64,000 nucleotides of DNA from the NCBI GenBank assembly GCA_963457665.1, contig OY735211.1, positions 41,326,382-41,390,381 of the forward strand, written 5' to 3'. Source of the DNA: Thysanoteuthis rhombus. Its lineage: Eukaryota; Mollusca; Cephalopoda; Oegopsida; Thysanoteuthidae. Shown here in pieces: positions 22,041 through 33,678 of the stretch (the stretch's first letter is position 1; each line of letters opens with the position of its first letter). Under the pieces are notes generated by a model. It was not told where the DNA came from. It did no database searches and saw only the letters and a list, made by a program, of their open reading frames with translations. Position numbers and translations under genes: made by a program.

Positions 22041-24235
22041 GTCGTAGAACGACGACCCGAGAGTTAAGATGAAGAGTAAAAGAAATGAGACGAAAGAAAT
22101 TTTTAGAGAAAAATTGTTAGCCTTTTATGGCTATTTTTGGTTATTAGAAATGGCTAAATTCGTCTAAAGTTGCTAGAAAATAGCTAAAGATTTTGCAAAA
22201 ATCGCTGAAAAATAGTTTTCACCCCTTCCGATGGTGTCACCCAGTGCCGGCCGCCCCACCCCTCGTCGGTATACCAGTGCCTTTACCAAAAATTTAATCA
22301 TTTCTTCTATAGTCAACTGTCCATCCTTTCACGAAATTCCATTGGAATTCATTGGGAACTTTCGGAGATATAGTATGGGCAGATATGAACTTTTTGCGAT
22401 ATTATGTCTTGTGGACATGTAACAACGACTTGGGAGTGGTGAATGTGCATGGATCCACCCGAAAATTCTATCACTTCTTTCGTAGCCTATTCTCCATCTA
22501 TCCACTCTACAAATTCCGGACGGAAAGACGCGACCGAATATATATATATATATAACTCCAACTTTGTTGGCAGAGATGAAAAATATACTCAACAGATCTT
22601 TGTTAAACAACGGGTAAAGCGTTTTTCTTTGATGCTTCAACAATAAATAAATAAATAAATATTCTTACAAATGTTTAACACATTAATATTCGTGAGCGAG
22701 ATTTCCGATTTCAAACGCAGGTTTCCCTCGCTCTCCAAAAGTAGAGCGTACCTCCAAGAACATTTCGTGAGCCCCAAAATGGCTTAGAGCAAAGGAGGCA
22801 ATTACTTCGGGATTTTTCTTTTCTTAAAGCGTTCTTAAAATGATGATGGTACGTTAGGATGAGTCGTCAGAGGTTCGGTCGGTGGGATGTACACGAGACT
22901 AGAGTGCATGAGGGAGAGTGGTTCTCCCTCGCTGAACGCAGTTTTCGCTTTTCGCCTTTTATCGTAAAAAATGAATGTGGGGCATACCCGAAGTTGGTTT
23001 TTTTATTTATCAAAATTGTCAATGATCTTGTTAGATATTTTACTCAAGAAATATCTACAGCATTCTACATTTTAAAAAAAGAATGAAGGGCAGCTGTTTT
23101 ATAGTTGCTTCTTTTTCCCAGGGTTCAGCAATGTGAGACTGGGTAAAAAAAAAAATGCGTAGCGAAGCAAGAAGGCGGAAGAGAAGAGAAAGAAGGAATA
23201 GAAATTACACAGATCTTGCCAACCGAGCTGAACAGTCAGTGCCTCCTCAGCAAATAACAGTGAAGAGACTGTAGATCCTAAAAGCGTCTAACTTGTTTTA
23301 GTGGGGCATTTCTACGCGAGCAGGAGGAGCGACCTTGAATTTGTAGTCACCATTGATTCTTTCAGTTCTGGTATTGAACGAGAAATAAAAGTGATAAGCT
23401 GGAAAAAAAAAGAAAAGAAAAAGCAAAAGAAAAAAGCCTATGACATAATTCCTGTCTTTCTCTTCCTCTTCTTTTTCCCTCTTTCATTTCTCTGCTGCTC
23501 GTTCCTCTTGCTGGCACTAAGTGTAGAGATGTCTGTCAGAACCCAACTTCGTTTCTATCGTACTCCGTAAAGACAACCTTCTCTCGTAGCGTAGAACTTG
23601 AGCACGCTCAAGTAACTTGCGCGTAGTTATTACCCATGGAAAAAATTCATCAAAATTTCCATTAGATAATCTTTTTATCCTTACCATTATAATTTTTATT
23701 CGTTTTTTTTTTCTGATATAGGAAAGAAACTAAACAGTAGGGCCGTAATGTGTTTTGTAAAAAATATCTTACCGTGTTTCTGTGGATTTCCAGCGATTCT
23801 TTCACATTCTCTCACTTACTTCAAGACTGGATGGTTCACTACTTTAAAGCTATTGATAGTTTGAAATATATTTGTGTTCCATCAATTTTTGGCCGAACCC
23901 ATTTAAAAAAGGGAGCCCATTGTTTCAAAGGCATTTTTGTCAACAAATTGATAACCTTTAAGCGGCCAGATAGACCAACCGCAAAGATCACATTGTTCGT
24001 TATATAGCTAGATCCACAAACTTCAAAAAATGAGCACTTGTTGTGTGGAAGAGATGATACTTTAGTTTGTACCCTTTAGAAGGACAGATGAACCCACCTT
24101 TCGATATTTCATTGCTTTAACACGACAAGAGGCCAAAAGAGTCAAGAAAGAGAGTAGAAAGATTGTCTTATGCAAATCCTCCTAGTGGGGAGGGTTTGCT
24201 TGCTTTTCTGTCCGTCTAGAAAATTCGAAACCCTA
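22041..24235. other. Unassigned DNA
   Basis: Repeated GGCTA/TAGCTA words at 22115-22190 look like a decayed minisatellite. Open frames (22329-22643 -, 22859-23086 +, 23301-23570 +, 23750-24007 +) show no domain I recognise. Confidence 0.45.
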
Positions 24236-24620
24236 TCAGGAAGCGTCATCCAGAACTTTCAACATAAGTTTCTTCAGTTTTTAAGTTGGACTGACTGGCT
24301 GGCTATCATGCGCCCAGGTCGCACCCAGTGGAGGTTAAAAATATTATTATTTTTTTCCTAAATGACCCCTACCTATGTTTCTAGTGGAGGGTTCAATTTA
24401 CCATGTAAGCATTTGTGAATTGGACCCTTAGTTGGTGCTCAGCAACATTCACGTTCGAAAATTCGGACTCTTTTTTTTTAGTGATCACTGCCCAACAAAA
24501 CACAAGAGAAGTAACTTAATCGTTGATCACTCCTTTTCCCAATTTCCTAATTGATCACCCCCCACCATGACATGCTGCCTAAAGACGAGATGGTTCTGAT
24601 TGAGTGACTAACCCGACCCG
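24236..24620 (+). mobile_element. TIR element family H, copy 1
   Basis: Starts AGGAAGCGTCATCCAGAA, then TTTCAACATAAGTTTCTTCA and AAGTTGGACTGACTGGCTGG. Its interior has the TGATCACTGCCCAACAAAA block and the ATTGATCACCCCCCACCATG block, and it ends GATGGTTCTGATTGAGTGAC. The ends are an imperfect inverted repeat (consensus TAGAAACC(A/G)TCA). Non-coding. Confidence 0.8.
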
Positions 24621-24741
24621 TTTTTTGTTGTTTTTTTTTTGCTTTTTCTTTTTTCTTCTGCGCTCGAAAATAGACCTCTGGGGACTAATTCACCTTTCTG
24701 GGATCCGAGGAAATGTATCATCCTTGAGTGAACAGCTATTT

Positions 24742-24924
<183 letters not shown>

Positions 24925-25183
24925 GTTAGATTGAGAAAGAAAGAAAGGAAGGCGATGATGATTTTGAATATGTTTCGTTACTGCCTGTCTTATTCTTACG
25001 ATACTTATTATGTTAGTATCCTGACCATAAACGTACAAGCGTACTATGAGAAATAATCAGACAAGCATGGTGTGTGTATTACCAATTATCAAGATAAAAT
25101 AAAATGTGAACGAGCGATCGCCTAAACAACCCTAGCAATCCAGTTTCCAAACTATCATGTTCTCATATTGTCTAACAATTTCA

Positions 25184-25185
<2 letters not shown>

Positions 25186-25271
<86 letters not shown>
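25186..25271. repeat. (TA)n microsatellite
   Basis: Pure TA, abutting a PLE terminus. Confidence 0.97.
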
Positions 25272-25275
<4 letters not shown>

Positions 25276-25501
25276 CATATGGTACAGATCAGATTAGCAA
25301 TATAGCATAATATAAAGCATTGTCTGATATGTGATGCATTTATTTCATAGAGTGCTTGATACATTCAACTTGATACTTCGAAAGTCAAGTTGTTTTAGAG
25401 AAGAGCTGGAAATATATATGATGGGGAGTTAATTCGTTACACAAACGAGTTTATGTTTCTGCCCTCTGTAGGCCTCATCAGGCGAATGGCCTGTTTGTGT
25501 A

Positions 25502-25502
<1 letters not shown>
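25272..25502 (-). mobile_element. Penelope-like element terminus (pLTR-like)
   Basis: Shares order and sequence with 26131-26340, 51176-51386 and 61485-61630: GATACAGATCAGATTAGCAA-like, TTATTTCATAGAGTGCT(T/C)GA, AAAGTCAAGTTG, AGAGCTGGAAA, and the ribozyme segment. The copy at 26131 is linked to a GIY-YIG endonuclease fragment, which identifies the family. Both edges abut (TA)n. Confidence 0.75.
25431..25488 (-). ncRNA. Hammerhead ribozyme motif of PLE
   Basis: On the minus strand: stem I arm ATTCGC, core CTGATGA, stem II GCCT...GGGC, GAAA, stem III ACATAAAC/GTTTGTGT (eight pairs, 2-nt loop), cleavage triplet GTA, then the stem I partner ACGAAT (one mismatch next to the core). Hammerheads in Penelope-like elements are established. 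The G·A step closing stem II is non-canonical. Confidence 0.75.

Positions 25503-25555
<53 letters not shown>
25503..25555. repeat. (TA)n microsatellite
   Basis: Pure TA on the far side of the PLE terminus. Confidence 0.97.
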
Positions 25556-25563
<8 letters not shown>

Positions 25564-26057
25564 ATGTATATTATTAGATATGACAGACAATGAGAATCTT
25601 TTTAATCTTTTCTTTTTTTCGTTCAAGTGAACGGATCTTTGGTTCCAATGAATATAAATATTGCCCAGAAGATAGAGCGCTTTCGGCAACACTATCTTCT
25701 ATCTACAATGTGAAGGTGGATTTGTAGTGTTTGATATTTTTACTATTGGTCATTTCAGATAGAGTTTTCCAGCAGATTATATCTAACACTTCTATAGATC
25801 TAGCAACTGGCAACGAAAGAATGCATTCATTTTGGAGCGATTCTATCTTCCAAAAATTTTAAACACTTTGGTTTTTGATAACTACTATGTCATGGGTCCC
25901 AAAGAGTGCATATACATTTTGAGTGTCAATATCTGTTGATGCCTCATGACCCCATTTACATTTTCACGTTCCCAGTACCACTTCGACACGCATTCATAAA
26001 AAGTATATACATTTTTGCACCACCTTGCATTATAGTACTTTTTTGTATCACCTTCTG

Positions 26058-26059
<2 letters not shown>
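25556..26059. other. Unassigned DNA
   Basis: Lies between two PLE-type termini and may be PLE-derived, but no recognisable coding or repeat match was found. Confidence 0.4.

Positions 26060-26130
<71 letters not shown>
26060..26130. repeat. (TA)n microsatellite
   Basis: Pure TA, 71 bp, at the 3' edge of the minus-strand PLE. Confidence 0.97.
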
Positions 26131-26132
<2 letters not shown>

Positions 26133-26278
26133 CAAATCAGGGATGCAATATAACATAGTATGATATGATATAATGCAATATCGATTATATAATGGGTTTA
26201 TTTCATAGAGTGCTCGATACATTCAGCTTTTAATGTCAAGTTGATTTAGAATAGAGCTGGAAACATAGTAGAGTGAGG

Positions 26279-26333
26279 ATTTGCTACACAGGCACGTTCA
26301 TGTTTCTGTCCTGTCTGTGCTTCTTCAGGCAAA
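26279..26333 (-). ncRNA. Decayed hammerhead motif of PLE
   Basis: Stem I arms ATTTGC and GCAAAT are perfect, the core reads CTGAAGA and GAAA is kept, but stem II (GCAC/GGAC) no longer pairs well. The compensated stem I (compare ATTCGC/GCGAAT elsewhere) supports the fold. Confidence 0.55.
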
Positions 26334-26737
26334 TGATTAGGTATATTTTAGATTCCTGTTTGGGAAATTTGGGGAATCGTTTGTGGGTGTTACTAGGTGG
26401 GATGAGTTTTCTCCTTTGTTTTTTGGTTTGTTAGATTTGTAGTTTTTGTGTTTTTGCTGGTGGTTATAAATTACATGCCAGAGGTATGGTATGAGTGTTG
26501 GGGTTATCAATAAGTGGTTGCTGGTTCTGTGTGTTCTTTACAGGAATGTTTCATTTTTACTTACACATCTTAGATTTATTTATAGAGAGGCCAGGATGAA
26601 AACGGTCTGTTGCCAGGAAATGTTTGTTCGGCTGTCGTTATCTTTCAGAATGGAGAAGTGGTGACTAGCATTTGATGGATATGGGTTGATATATATGGGG
26701 CGGGGTGAAAGCTGGATGGAAGAGGGATGAGTTGTTT

Positions 26738-27160
26738 TCAATCTTTTTGGCTGATGGTAGGTGAGACTTGGTTGATGGTGGTATGTGTGTGCTCATACTG
26801 TTTCTCGAATGGCCTATTGTGTGTTACCCGATTCCTTGTATACAAATGTACTGTTTTTATTTGATTCTGTTTCAAAATCAATCTATTTAAAGGTTTTGCA
26901 ATCTGGAAATGTCCATACCTCTGGGATATCGTATTGCACTGAGATATAAGAGCTGCCTCGATACATCTGCGTATCGAGGTATCATGTATATTTTTGATCA
27001 GATGGGCTTTGTAGAAGTTTAAATTGTGGTTGTGAGTGTTTCTATATTTGACAAGGGCGTTTATCTTTTCATCCAATTTTAAAGCTTTTTTGTGTTCATA
27101 TTTTCTTTTCTTGAGAGGTCTTGACGCCTCTCCTATGTAGATCTTGTCGCAGTCCAGCAA
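26738..27160 (-). pseudogene. PLE GIY-YIG endonuclease domain, 5'-truncated
   Basis: A 140-codon open stretch without internal stops. Its first residues LLDCDKIYIGEASRPLKKR give the YIG half of the GIY-YIG motif followed by the conserved Arg-rich helix (RPLKKRKYEH). The middle has HNHNLNFYKAHLI and the C-terminal part R-x-C-I-E-A-A-L-I, which holds the Glu expected for metal binding. In Penelope-like elements this module lies C-terminal to the reverse transcriptase and nicks the target DNA. Here the GIY strand and all of the RT are missing because of truncation at about 27178. The intact frame suggests a fairly young copy. No methionine start is expected for an internal fragment; the frame opens at TTG. 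Confidence 0.85.
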
Positions 27161-27175
27161 TAATAGTCTATTTAT

Positions 27176-27270
27176 ATGAGAACATTAAGCCTAGGTTACG
27201 TAAAACAATCATCCTTTATTGACTTTCAAAACCCCTGGCCCTCAGTGAGAAGGCCTGATCCGGAAGAAGG
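27176..27270 (+). repeat. Dispersed repeat family G, copy 3
   Basis: TTAAGCCTAGGTTACGTAAA, CAATCATCCTTTATTGACTT and GAAGGCCTGATCC in family order. It truncates the PLE on its left. Confidence 0.65.
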
Positions 27271-27469
27271 GGGCAAACGGGGCATTTGCACCCCAAATCA
27301 GATACCAGTGCCTGGTTTGAGATATCTATTCATCAAGCATAGCCGAAGAGATAGTTTTTAACGAAACTAAATCGAAGGAAAATTGCCGTGAAAGAAGAAT
27401 CATCTGCTGGAAAATAGTTTGATTGAGCCGAAAAAATATTATTATTATTTTTTTTTCCAAGAAAGGGCT

Positions 27470-27640
27470 TTTGGGTTCTTGGCCACTTATCCAGTATCCA
27501 CATTTATTAAGCTTAGTACGGCACACGACCACAGCCCTCGGGCACCCAGCGGGTATTGAACTCACTTCAGTCGCAGTGGCCTCACAAGATTGGCACAGCA
27601 CCACCTTCTTTACCTGGCATTTGACCACGTGCTAGACTAA
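27470..27640 (-). mobile_element. tRNA-derived SINE (family C), copy 3
   Basis: Minus strand has the B box GTGAGTTCAATACCC and the body CTGTGGTCGTGTGCCGTACTAAG, parallel to 18605-18780. The A box is degenerate. Confidence 0.6.
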
Positions 27641-28534
27641 TATTAGCAAATATGAAAAAAAAAAAAAACATACTAGTGATTTTTACTCCTTCAAATTTGA
27701 CCATACACGTTTTTATTTTTTATTTTCGTCTTCTAAAGCTTTGAAGATGAAGAATATTAGTCTTGTAAAGATTTTAAAGACTTTCACACAGAAAATAAAG
27801 ACACACATAAAACCGACTTCTCCATTTAACGATATTTCATTCCCATAATTTTTTTTCTAAAGAATATGCTGATAATAACGAGTTGATCTTATAATCGTCT
27901 GCTTCTTTCTGCACGGGAAAATTGAAAAGTATATGTTCACAGTTCAGTAACACTCTACACAGGCTATTGTAGCTCTATGTTATTCAAGTGTTTTACAGCC
28001 GAAACTTGGCGAATATTGTGTGCGTGTGCGTGTGTATGTGTATGTATTTCTGTGTACGTATGGGTGTTTTGTGTATGTTTGCTTGTGTAGCCGCATCCGT
28101 GCGTGCAGTTTGTTATGCAACGAACGTAGCATTGATTTTACAACAGCAGCAGTACTTTATGAATGAAGGAAAGGTTTTATTTTTATTTTTGTTGTGGGCG
28201 GCAAAAAGAGGAGAGTAAGTAGTTGCGTTTTGCACTTGTCTCCTTTCGACTCGACAAATCCAGCCTGTTGGCTTTTTCTATGATCTTTGCACTGATCAGA
28301 ACTGCATTCTGGTGCAAGAGAGGGAGAGAGAGAGAGAGGGAGAGGGAGAGAGGGAGAGAGTGAGAGGGGGGGCTGAGACTTAAGTCCCAGTGCCAGATCG
28401 GTGACTTTCCTTACAAAACATTCACTTCCAGAGAAAGAAGAATTGGTACAGTGAGATGAAAATTCAGACATTCCACTTGTATTACATTGGTAAGGTAAAA
28501 CTACACCTAAACTAGAGTCTATATGAATGTACGT
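27641..28534. other. Unassigned DNA with GA-rich tract
   Basis: Contains an A-run (27656-27668), a TG-rich stretch (28017-28090) and a GA-rich tract (28316-28372). No gene recognised. Confidence 0.5.
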
Positions 28535-28741
28535 AGTTACATCAATAAGTCCATAGCCTGGTGATGATGACAACGAATGTTCATTTTACCCAACAAATAT
28601 TTATTTTTCGACGTAATCCCCTTCGTTACTTATGTACTTAACCCAAAGCTTTTTCATTCATCACGTAGAGCGAACATTACACAGTGAAAATTTCCGATCA
28701 GAACTCAGCCAATGACCTGACCAGGCTATGGACCGACTCGT
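28535..28741 (-). mobile_element. TIR element family I, copy 1
   Basis: Reverse of 60309-60510: begins ACATCAATAAGTCCATAGCC, has a CAACAAATATTTATTTTTCG block and a GAAAATTTCCGATCAGAACT block, and ends CAGGCTATGGACCGACTCG. The ends are inverted repeats. About 205 bp, non-coding. Confidence 0.75.
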
Positions 28742-28899
28742 ACGTGCGTGTGCACGCGTGTGTGTGTATGTGTGTACCTATGTGTGTATGTTTTCATGCG
28801 TGCATTTGAGCACGTGTACGCGCGTGTGTTAGTACATCCGTCCGTGTGCCAGTAAAATCTGCAATAACCACATGATATAAAACATCTCCCTCAATTTTG

Positions 28900-28961
<62 letters not shown>
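28742..28961. repeat. TG-rich tract, then (CT)n and (TA)n
   Basis: TG/CG-rich 28742-28855, CT 28903-28931, TA 28932-28961. Confidence 0.9.
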
Positions 28962-28965
<4 letters not shown>

Positions 28966-29390
28966 AATTTCAGCCAGCGCCATTCACTTCTTATGGGTAG
29001 AAAAATTCTTGCAACGTATCATTCGAAGTACTATTTATGTAACCCTTGATATAATGGGTACGGTTGTTAGTTTTCAAGACATGATACTAACAGGATACGT
29101 TATTTAGAAAAAAAACAAGAAAACAACAGCATAAATATAATGTAAATACATTTATGATGATTTTATTTGAAAAAAAGCATTCCAATTATTTTTAGTATAG
29201 AAATAAGTAAAAAAAATCAGGAAGAAAGTGGTTGTCTGTAGTCGGGAATTAACACTAGTGTTACTGACAGAATAGTGTTATCAAATTCATTATGTTAATG
29301 TATTGCAAATAATGTTTTCATAAGAGGAGAGCACTGAAAATACATATTGCACTATATTATGAGGAAACTGATATATGATTCGACTGAATG
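28962..29390. other. Unassigned DNA
   Basis: AT-rich; nothing recognised. Confidence 0.5.
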
Positions 29391-29641
29391 ATTATGAATT
29401 GCGTTATATTATATTGAAACCCTTATTTGAAATGATCTCCTGTTATTACCCATGAATTTATCATTTGGCTTAGACAACGTAAATAGATTTAACAATTAAA
29501 GGTTCGATTCTTGCAGCAGTTCCATTTTCTTTAATTGTTTAATCTATTTACGTTATCTAGGCCAAATGATACGTTCACCGTGTAATAACGGGGGATCATT
29601 TCAAATAGAGTTTCAATGTAATACAACGCAATCTATAATCA
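29391..29641. mobile_element. SINE family A foldback
   Basis: Left half (29391-29503) is the SINE tail on the minus strand; right half (29503-29641) is the end of the head (GGTTCGATTCTTGCAGCAG) plus the same tail on the plus strand. The halves are near-complementary: AATGATCTCC...GACAACGTAAATAGA against TCTATTTACGTTATCTAGG...GGGGATCATT. Together they can form a long hairpin. Confidence 0.85.
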
Positions 29642-30749
29642 CATTGTACTATAGAAATGTATTCTAAATGATTTTACTATAAAAATGAATTCACAATAGA
29701 AATGTGTAGTAAATGTTTTTTTTCCTTTTGAAATGCAATCAATCAGGAAGAAAAAGATTGTCAGCGGTCAGGAATTAACCCATTAACTGCGGCAGGTGGC
29801 GAAGAGTAATATTTATCCATTGCAGACCCCGGTCCATTGCAAGTTATTCATTTCGAGATAAAAATCCATGTCTCACACAGATAATACTGAGTCACCATCA
29901 ATCAAAACGAAAATTTCATTAGAACGAGAATTTCCGTCATTTGCAGTCAATGGATCAATGCAAGCATCACTGACAGAATAAGCTTTTCATGCGTATAATC
30001 TGTATCTTCATTTATTTATTTGTAGACGCCGAGGCCGACATTTGCTTCTTTTGGGTTCAGTGGTTGGATCGTTCCGGGGCAACATGAAATATTATTGGAT
30101 TGCATAGGCCAGAACTGAAGCTTCATTTTTGTACTACCATTTAATAAATGAATAATAAAAATCTTACAGTAATTTGTTTGTTTGTTCAATATATCAAATA
30201 GCATGCGCCCGTTGACTTTAAATCCAGCCAGCACCGTATTTGATGACCTATAAGACACACAGACGTATATGACCCATCTCCAACCCAACGGGGAATATTA
30301 GGAAAAAATAGTGAATTCACGGGTAAGTATTTAATGTTATTGCAACATATAGTTACAGTATCGCAGGAAAAAACTTGTTCAAAACATACAAGTAAGACAG
30401 CAGGATTTTGAAAAATTATAATACTGCTGTAATTTACAAAGGACATCAACTTAGCCAAAACAGGATACGTCAACTTCGCCCATAAAATCCAGGAGGATAT
30501 TTTTGAGCTATTTTTTCTTCTCAAGTGGGTCTTATATTCCATCGAACACGGGATTTGTATTCTTTGCGGAGGAATGCCGTCAGTTCAATTTCATATTTGT
30601 TGCTGATACTGAATTTCATTTCCAAAGTTTGGCTATTTTATGTACATTGTTTAATACCTGTCTTGAGTGTTATCGGTTGTCATTATCTCCCGACTTATTG
30701 CCGTCCCCGAAAGGTTCATTCATTCATTCATTTCTTGTCGCTTGCAACC
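29642..30749. other. Unassigned DNA
   Basis: Open frames at 30016-30288 (-), 30186-30542 (-) and 30503-30883 (+) show no domain. The last runs into the 5S-derived sequence. Confidence 0.5.
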
Positions 30750-30858
30750 AGGTCAGTCAGGAGGTTCTGAGGGAACGGGTGGCTTTGACTCGCGTTATAG
30801 ATCGGCTGGCTTCCTCCTTAGTTGGTTTAACGGGATCGTCACTGGAGACTCTTTACAT
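30750..30858 (-). mobile_element. Possible body of a 5S-headed SINE
   Basis: GC-richer segment (GGCTTTGACTCGCGTTATAG, GGCTGGCTTCCTCC) immediately downstream, on the minus strand, of the 5S-like head. Calling it the SINE body is inference from position. Confidence 0.35.
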
Positions 30859-30957
30859 GATCCCTTCCCGGTCTCTCATCTAGGTACTGACCAAGCTCGA
30901 CATTGCTCAGCTTCGGTGATCGTACGGGAACCGGTGTGTCCATCACGATCTGGACGT
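30859..30957 (-). mobile_element. 5S rRNA-derived sequence (SINE3-like head)
   Basis: The minus strand closely follows the pol III internal control region of 5S rRNA: GAAGCTGAGCAATGTCGAGC (box A and intermediate element, canonical GAAGCTAAGCAGGGTCGGGC) and TGGTCAGTACCTAGATGAGA followed by GACC (box C). The first ~25 nt of 5S are poorly preserved and the 3' end diverges after GGGAAGGGAT, so it is not a functional 5S gene. 5S-headed SINEs (SINE3 class) are established in other animals. Confidence 0.7.
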
Positions 30958-30966
30958 TACTCCACC

Positions 30967-31732
30967 GAATTCGACCACTGGTGTTTAGCAGCAAAAAATT
31001 AAAAAAAACAAAAATAAAAATTGACCGTCGTCACTCACACTTTATTAAACAACAAGCATAATACCCGTCAAATATGACGGAATAATTTCTGTTAAATTTG
31101 GATAAATCATATAAATATATATTTTAGTGTAAGTGTATTTATTTATTTGTTTATTTATTAGGATGCAATTAACTTACGAACGCTTTTTTGTTGTTGTTAA
31201 CATTTGGAAAATACAAAATGGCTGCTAATGTATTTTTCGTTTATAAATTTATGAGTTTTAAGTCGATAAGATCTCCATCCAGGAGTTTTGACAGTTTTGA
31301 GAAAAATTATATTTTCATGATTTTAGTTAGGGTTCTTATTTACCTGTAACTATAATGCGAAGAAGCACATGCATTTAGCTATTTGGTATGTCCAATTCTT
31401 AATTGTTTCTGCTTGTGTTTTGCTTCGTCTATGTTTTGCATATCTATCTATGTATCTGTATATATAAAGTATAATTGGGCAACAATCCTCCATTTACACA
31501 AGTTTGATTGAACACGACGGGCAAGGAATATGGTTTCATTTTTTAGTAGTTCTTCTTGTTTTCTTATAAGAGAACAAATTTCAGGGTCAAATTGATGCAA
31601 GAATTGACCAAACGTTATTTCTGATCCTACAATCATTATCAAGTTAGTGAAAATGAGAAGGTAAGGATTTTTTACTTGAAGGTTTTATTGTGTGTTAAAG
31701 AAGATCAACTACAACAATAAAATTTGAGTGTG
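30967..31732. other. Unassigned DNA
   Basis: AT-rich with TTTATTTA repeats near 31135-31165; no gene recognised. Confidence 0.5.
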
Positions 31733-31897
31733 TTAGCTTGGCGTAATGGTTAACGTATTTGACTTTCGACTCACAGGTCCAAACCACGCTAGATCTCGTC
31801 AATTCTGTAAATCGGTTTGATTCTGCGTGATTCTTTGAGCTGAACAGAGAAACAAGCTAACAAACAAATTTGGTGACAGTAGTCTTTGTATGTACAG
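31733..31897 (+). mobile_element. tRNA-derived SINE (family B), copy 2
   Basis: A box GGCGTAATGG (31740-31749), B-box-like AGGTCCAAACC (31775-31785), then the body TCTTTGAGCT and ACAAACAAATTTGGTGACAG shared with 10692-10845. Confidence 0.8.
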
Positions 31898-31958
31898 ATA
31901 AGAAAAAGTAGTTCCTTGTCAATGTTCAACTCTTTTTCCATCTTTATCTACTAGTCAC

Positions 31959-32216
31959 TTATTAGAAACTCTCAACATAGGTTTCCTCTGTTCTGAAACT
32001 GGTCTGGCTAGCCATGTATGTATGTATCGCTGGGTAGCTAGTTATCTATCAAAATTTTGACAATTCAATGATCCCTGCCCAACAAAAGGCGAGAGAAGAA
32101 ATATATTCATTGATTACTGTTTTTTTTCAATTTTTCAGTTGATCACTTCCAACACTGCGTACTGTCAAAAGATGTTAATTACGCGATGGTTTCTATTGAG
32201 TGATTAACCAGTCCTG
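31959..32216 (+). mobile_element. TIR element family H, copy 2 (internally deleted)
   Basis: Starts TTATTAGAAACTCTCAACAT and ends GCGATGGTTTCTATTGAGTG, with the conserved CCCAACAAAAGGCGAGAGAA and TTGATCACTTCCAACACTGC blocks. At about 258 bp it is shorter than the ~450 bp copies because the left-centre is missing. Confidence 0.8.
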
Positions 32217-32222
32217 TTGTAT

Positions 32223-33342
32223 TTATTAATTGCTCACCTTGTGCTAACCAATCTCACTTCACACGTTATCACTGTTCGTGTTTAGACTTTTTGGATGAAA
32301 TCATGTCTGCTTATTTTTGTAAGAGAGATCTTGGATTAAGAAAAGGATTATCTTAATCTAAGAATCATCTTCAATAAGTGATAATTTCACTTTACAAGTG
32401 AGAAGATATTTTCTAAGAGATTCTATAAGATAATAGCGTCAAAAGCTTAGAATAGTGAAAAAAATTGCAATGTACGGCATAACCTTTTGAGGCTTTCCCG
32501 TCAGTCCTCACCAGACCCAATTGTTTTATGACCAGTGTTAATCGATGTATTAAGTTAATTTCGTTAATCCCCCAGGTTAGGGGTACGGTTAAGGATTAGA
32601 ACCATGGTTATGATTTTTGTAGTGGAGACTAACAAGAAAGACCCAGCATTGTTGGTCTATTTCGGTGAGAAAATGAAAATGCATTTCTACATATTTTTTC
32701 TTTTTCTGCTTCCGTAATTAAAGTCCTGGACATTAACCTTTGGCGAGTACTAATGAAAGAGACCCACAAATCTCGTTTTTTAAGACATAAAGATGCCATT
32801 TTGCTTGCAATAAAACCGACAGTCTGAAGATTATTTATCTATTTTTCTCACCCGCGTGACACAGAATTGAACACACGATCCTTTAAACGTGGGTTCTCCC
32901 AAAATTGCCTGCAGCTAAGTCAAATAAGTTTGAACTCAAAATCCATTTACATGGCTATAGGTCACGCATAAAGACGCCGTGTTTTCAGTCAGAGAAAATT
33001 CCGAGAAATGAATTTTGAGTATATCGGCTTTTGTCTATATCTGCGAATGATACGATACTCTATTTATAACGTGAAAGTCGATATCGAAATTTAATCATAA
33101 TTTCACAGATTTGAATCAGTTAGCTCCGAACAGTAATTACAGTGTACATTGTGATTATAATTGAAAAATCGATACACGTCTTCGTTTAATCGTAGGGCCG
33201 AGTTTTACGGTGAAATCACAAGAGCTTTTTGTTTCTTTCTTCAAGCGAAGAGAAGTTAGCTACAACGATGCACCTCACAGAGCTCTCTGCATTAATGAAT
33301 GGGATAAAAGGCAAGTGATAAGGAATGCATATTACAGCTACA
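32223..33342. other. Unassigned DNA
   Basis: No recognised element or gene. Confidence 0.5.
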
Positions 33343-33447
33343 TACACACACACACACACGTGCAGAGAAGGGAGGAGGAAAGAGAGAACGAGTGAGCGAG
33401 AGAGAGAGAGAGAGAGGGGGAGAGAGCGAGTGAGAGACAGAGAGAAA
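33343..33447. repeat. (AC)n and (GA)n microsatellites
   Basis: AC 33343-33358, purine-rich AGAGAG 33390-33447. The open frames here are Arg/Glu repeat artefacts. Confidence 0.9.
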
Positions 33448-33579
33448 GAGAAGAGACGTGTGCATGACCTCTTTATTTCTCACACATGTTTACTGTGCGC
33501 AACACAATATCACATATGGGCACATTCCATCTCACACATTACAACCTCATTCGGATATAGTTGACGGATATAAACACTT

Positions 33580-33618
33580 CCTTTCTCTCTCAGCCCTCTC
33601 CCTCTCTCTCATTCTCTC

Positions 33619-33674
<56 letters not shown>
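33580..33674. repeat. (CT)n microsatellite
   Basis: CTCTCT-rich from 33580, pure CT at about 33627-33673. Confidence 0.95.

Positions 33675-33678
<4 letters not shown>

Larger units (their letters stand above)
26131..27178 (-). mobile_element. 5'-truncated Penelope-like retroelement
   Basis: On the minus strand the order is endonuclease fragment (27160-26738), an untranslated 3' region (26737-26341), a terminus with a decayed hammerhead (26340-26131), then (TA)n. The 5' side is cut abruptly at about 27178, where dispersed repeat G begins, so the reverse transcriptase is missing. Confidence 0.8.

Noticed and set aside
30859..30957. Functional 5S rRNA gene
   Set aside because: Only the internal promoter region is conserved; both ends diverge.
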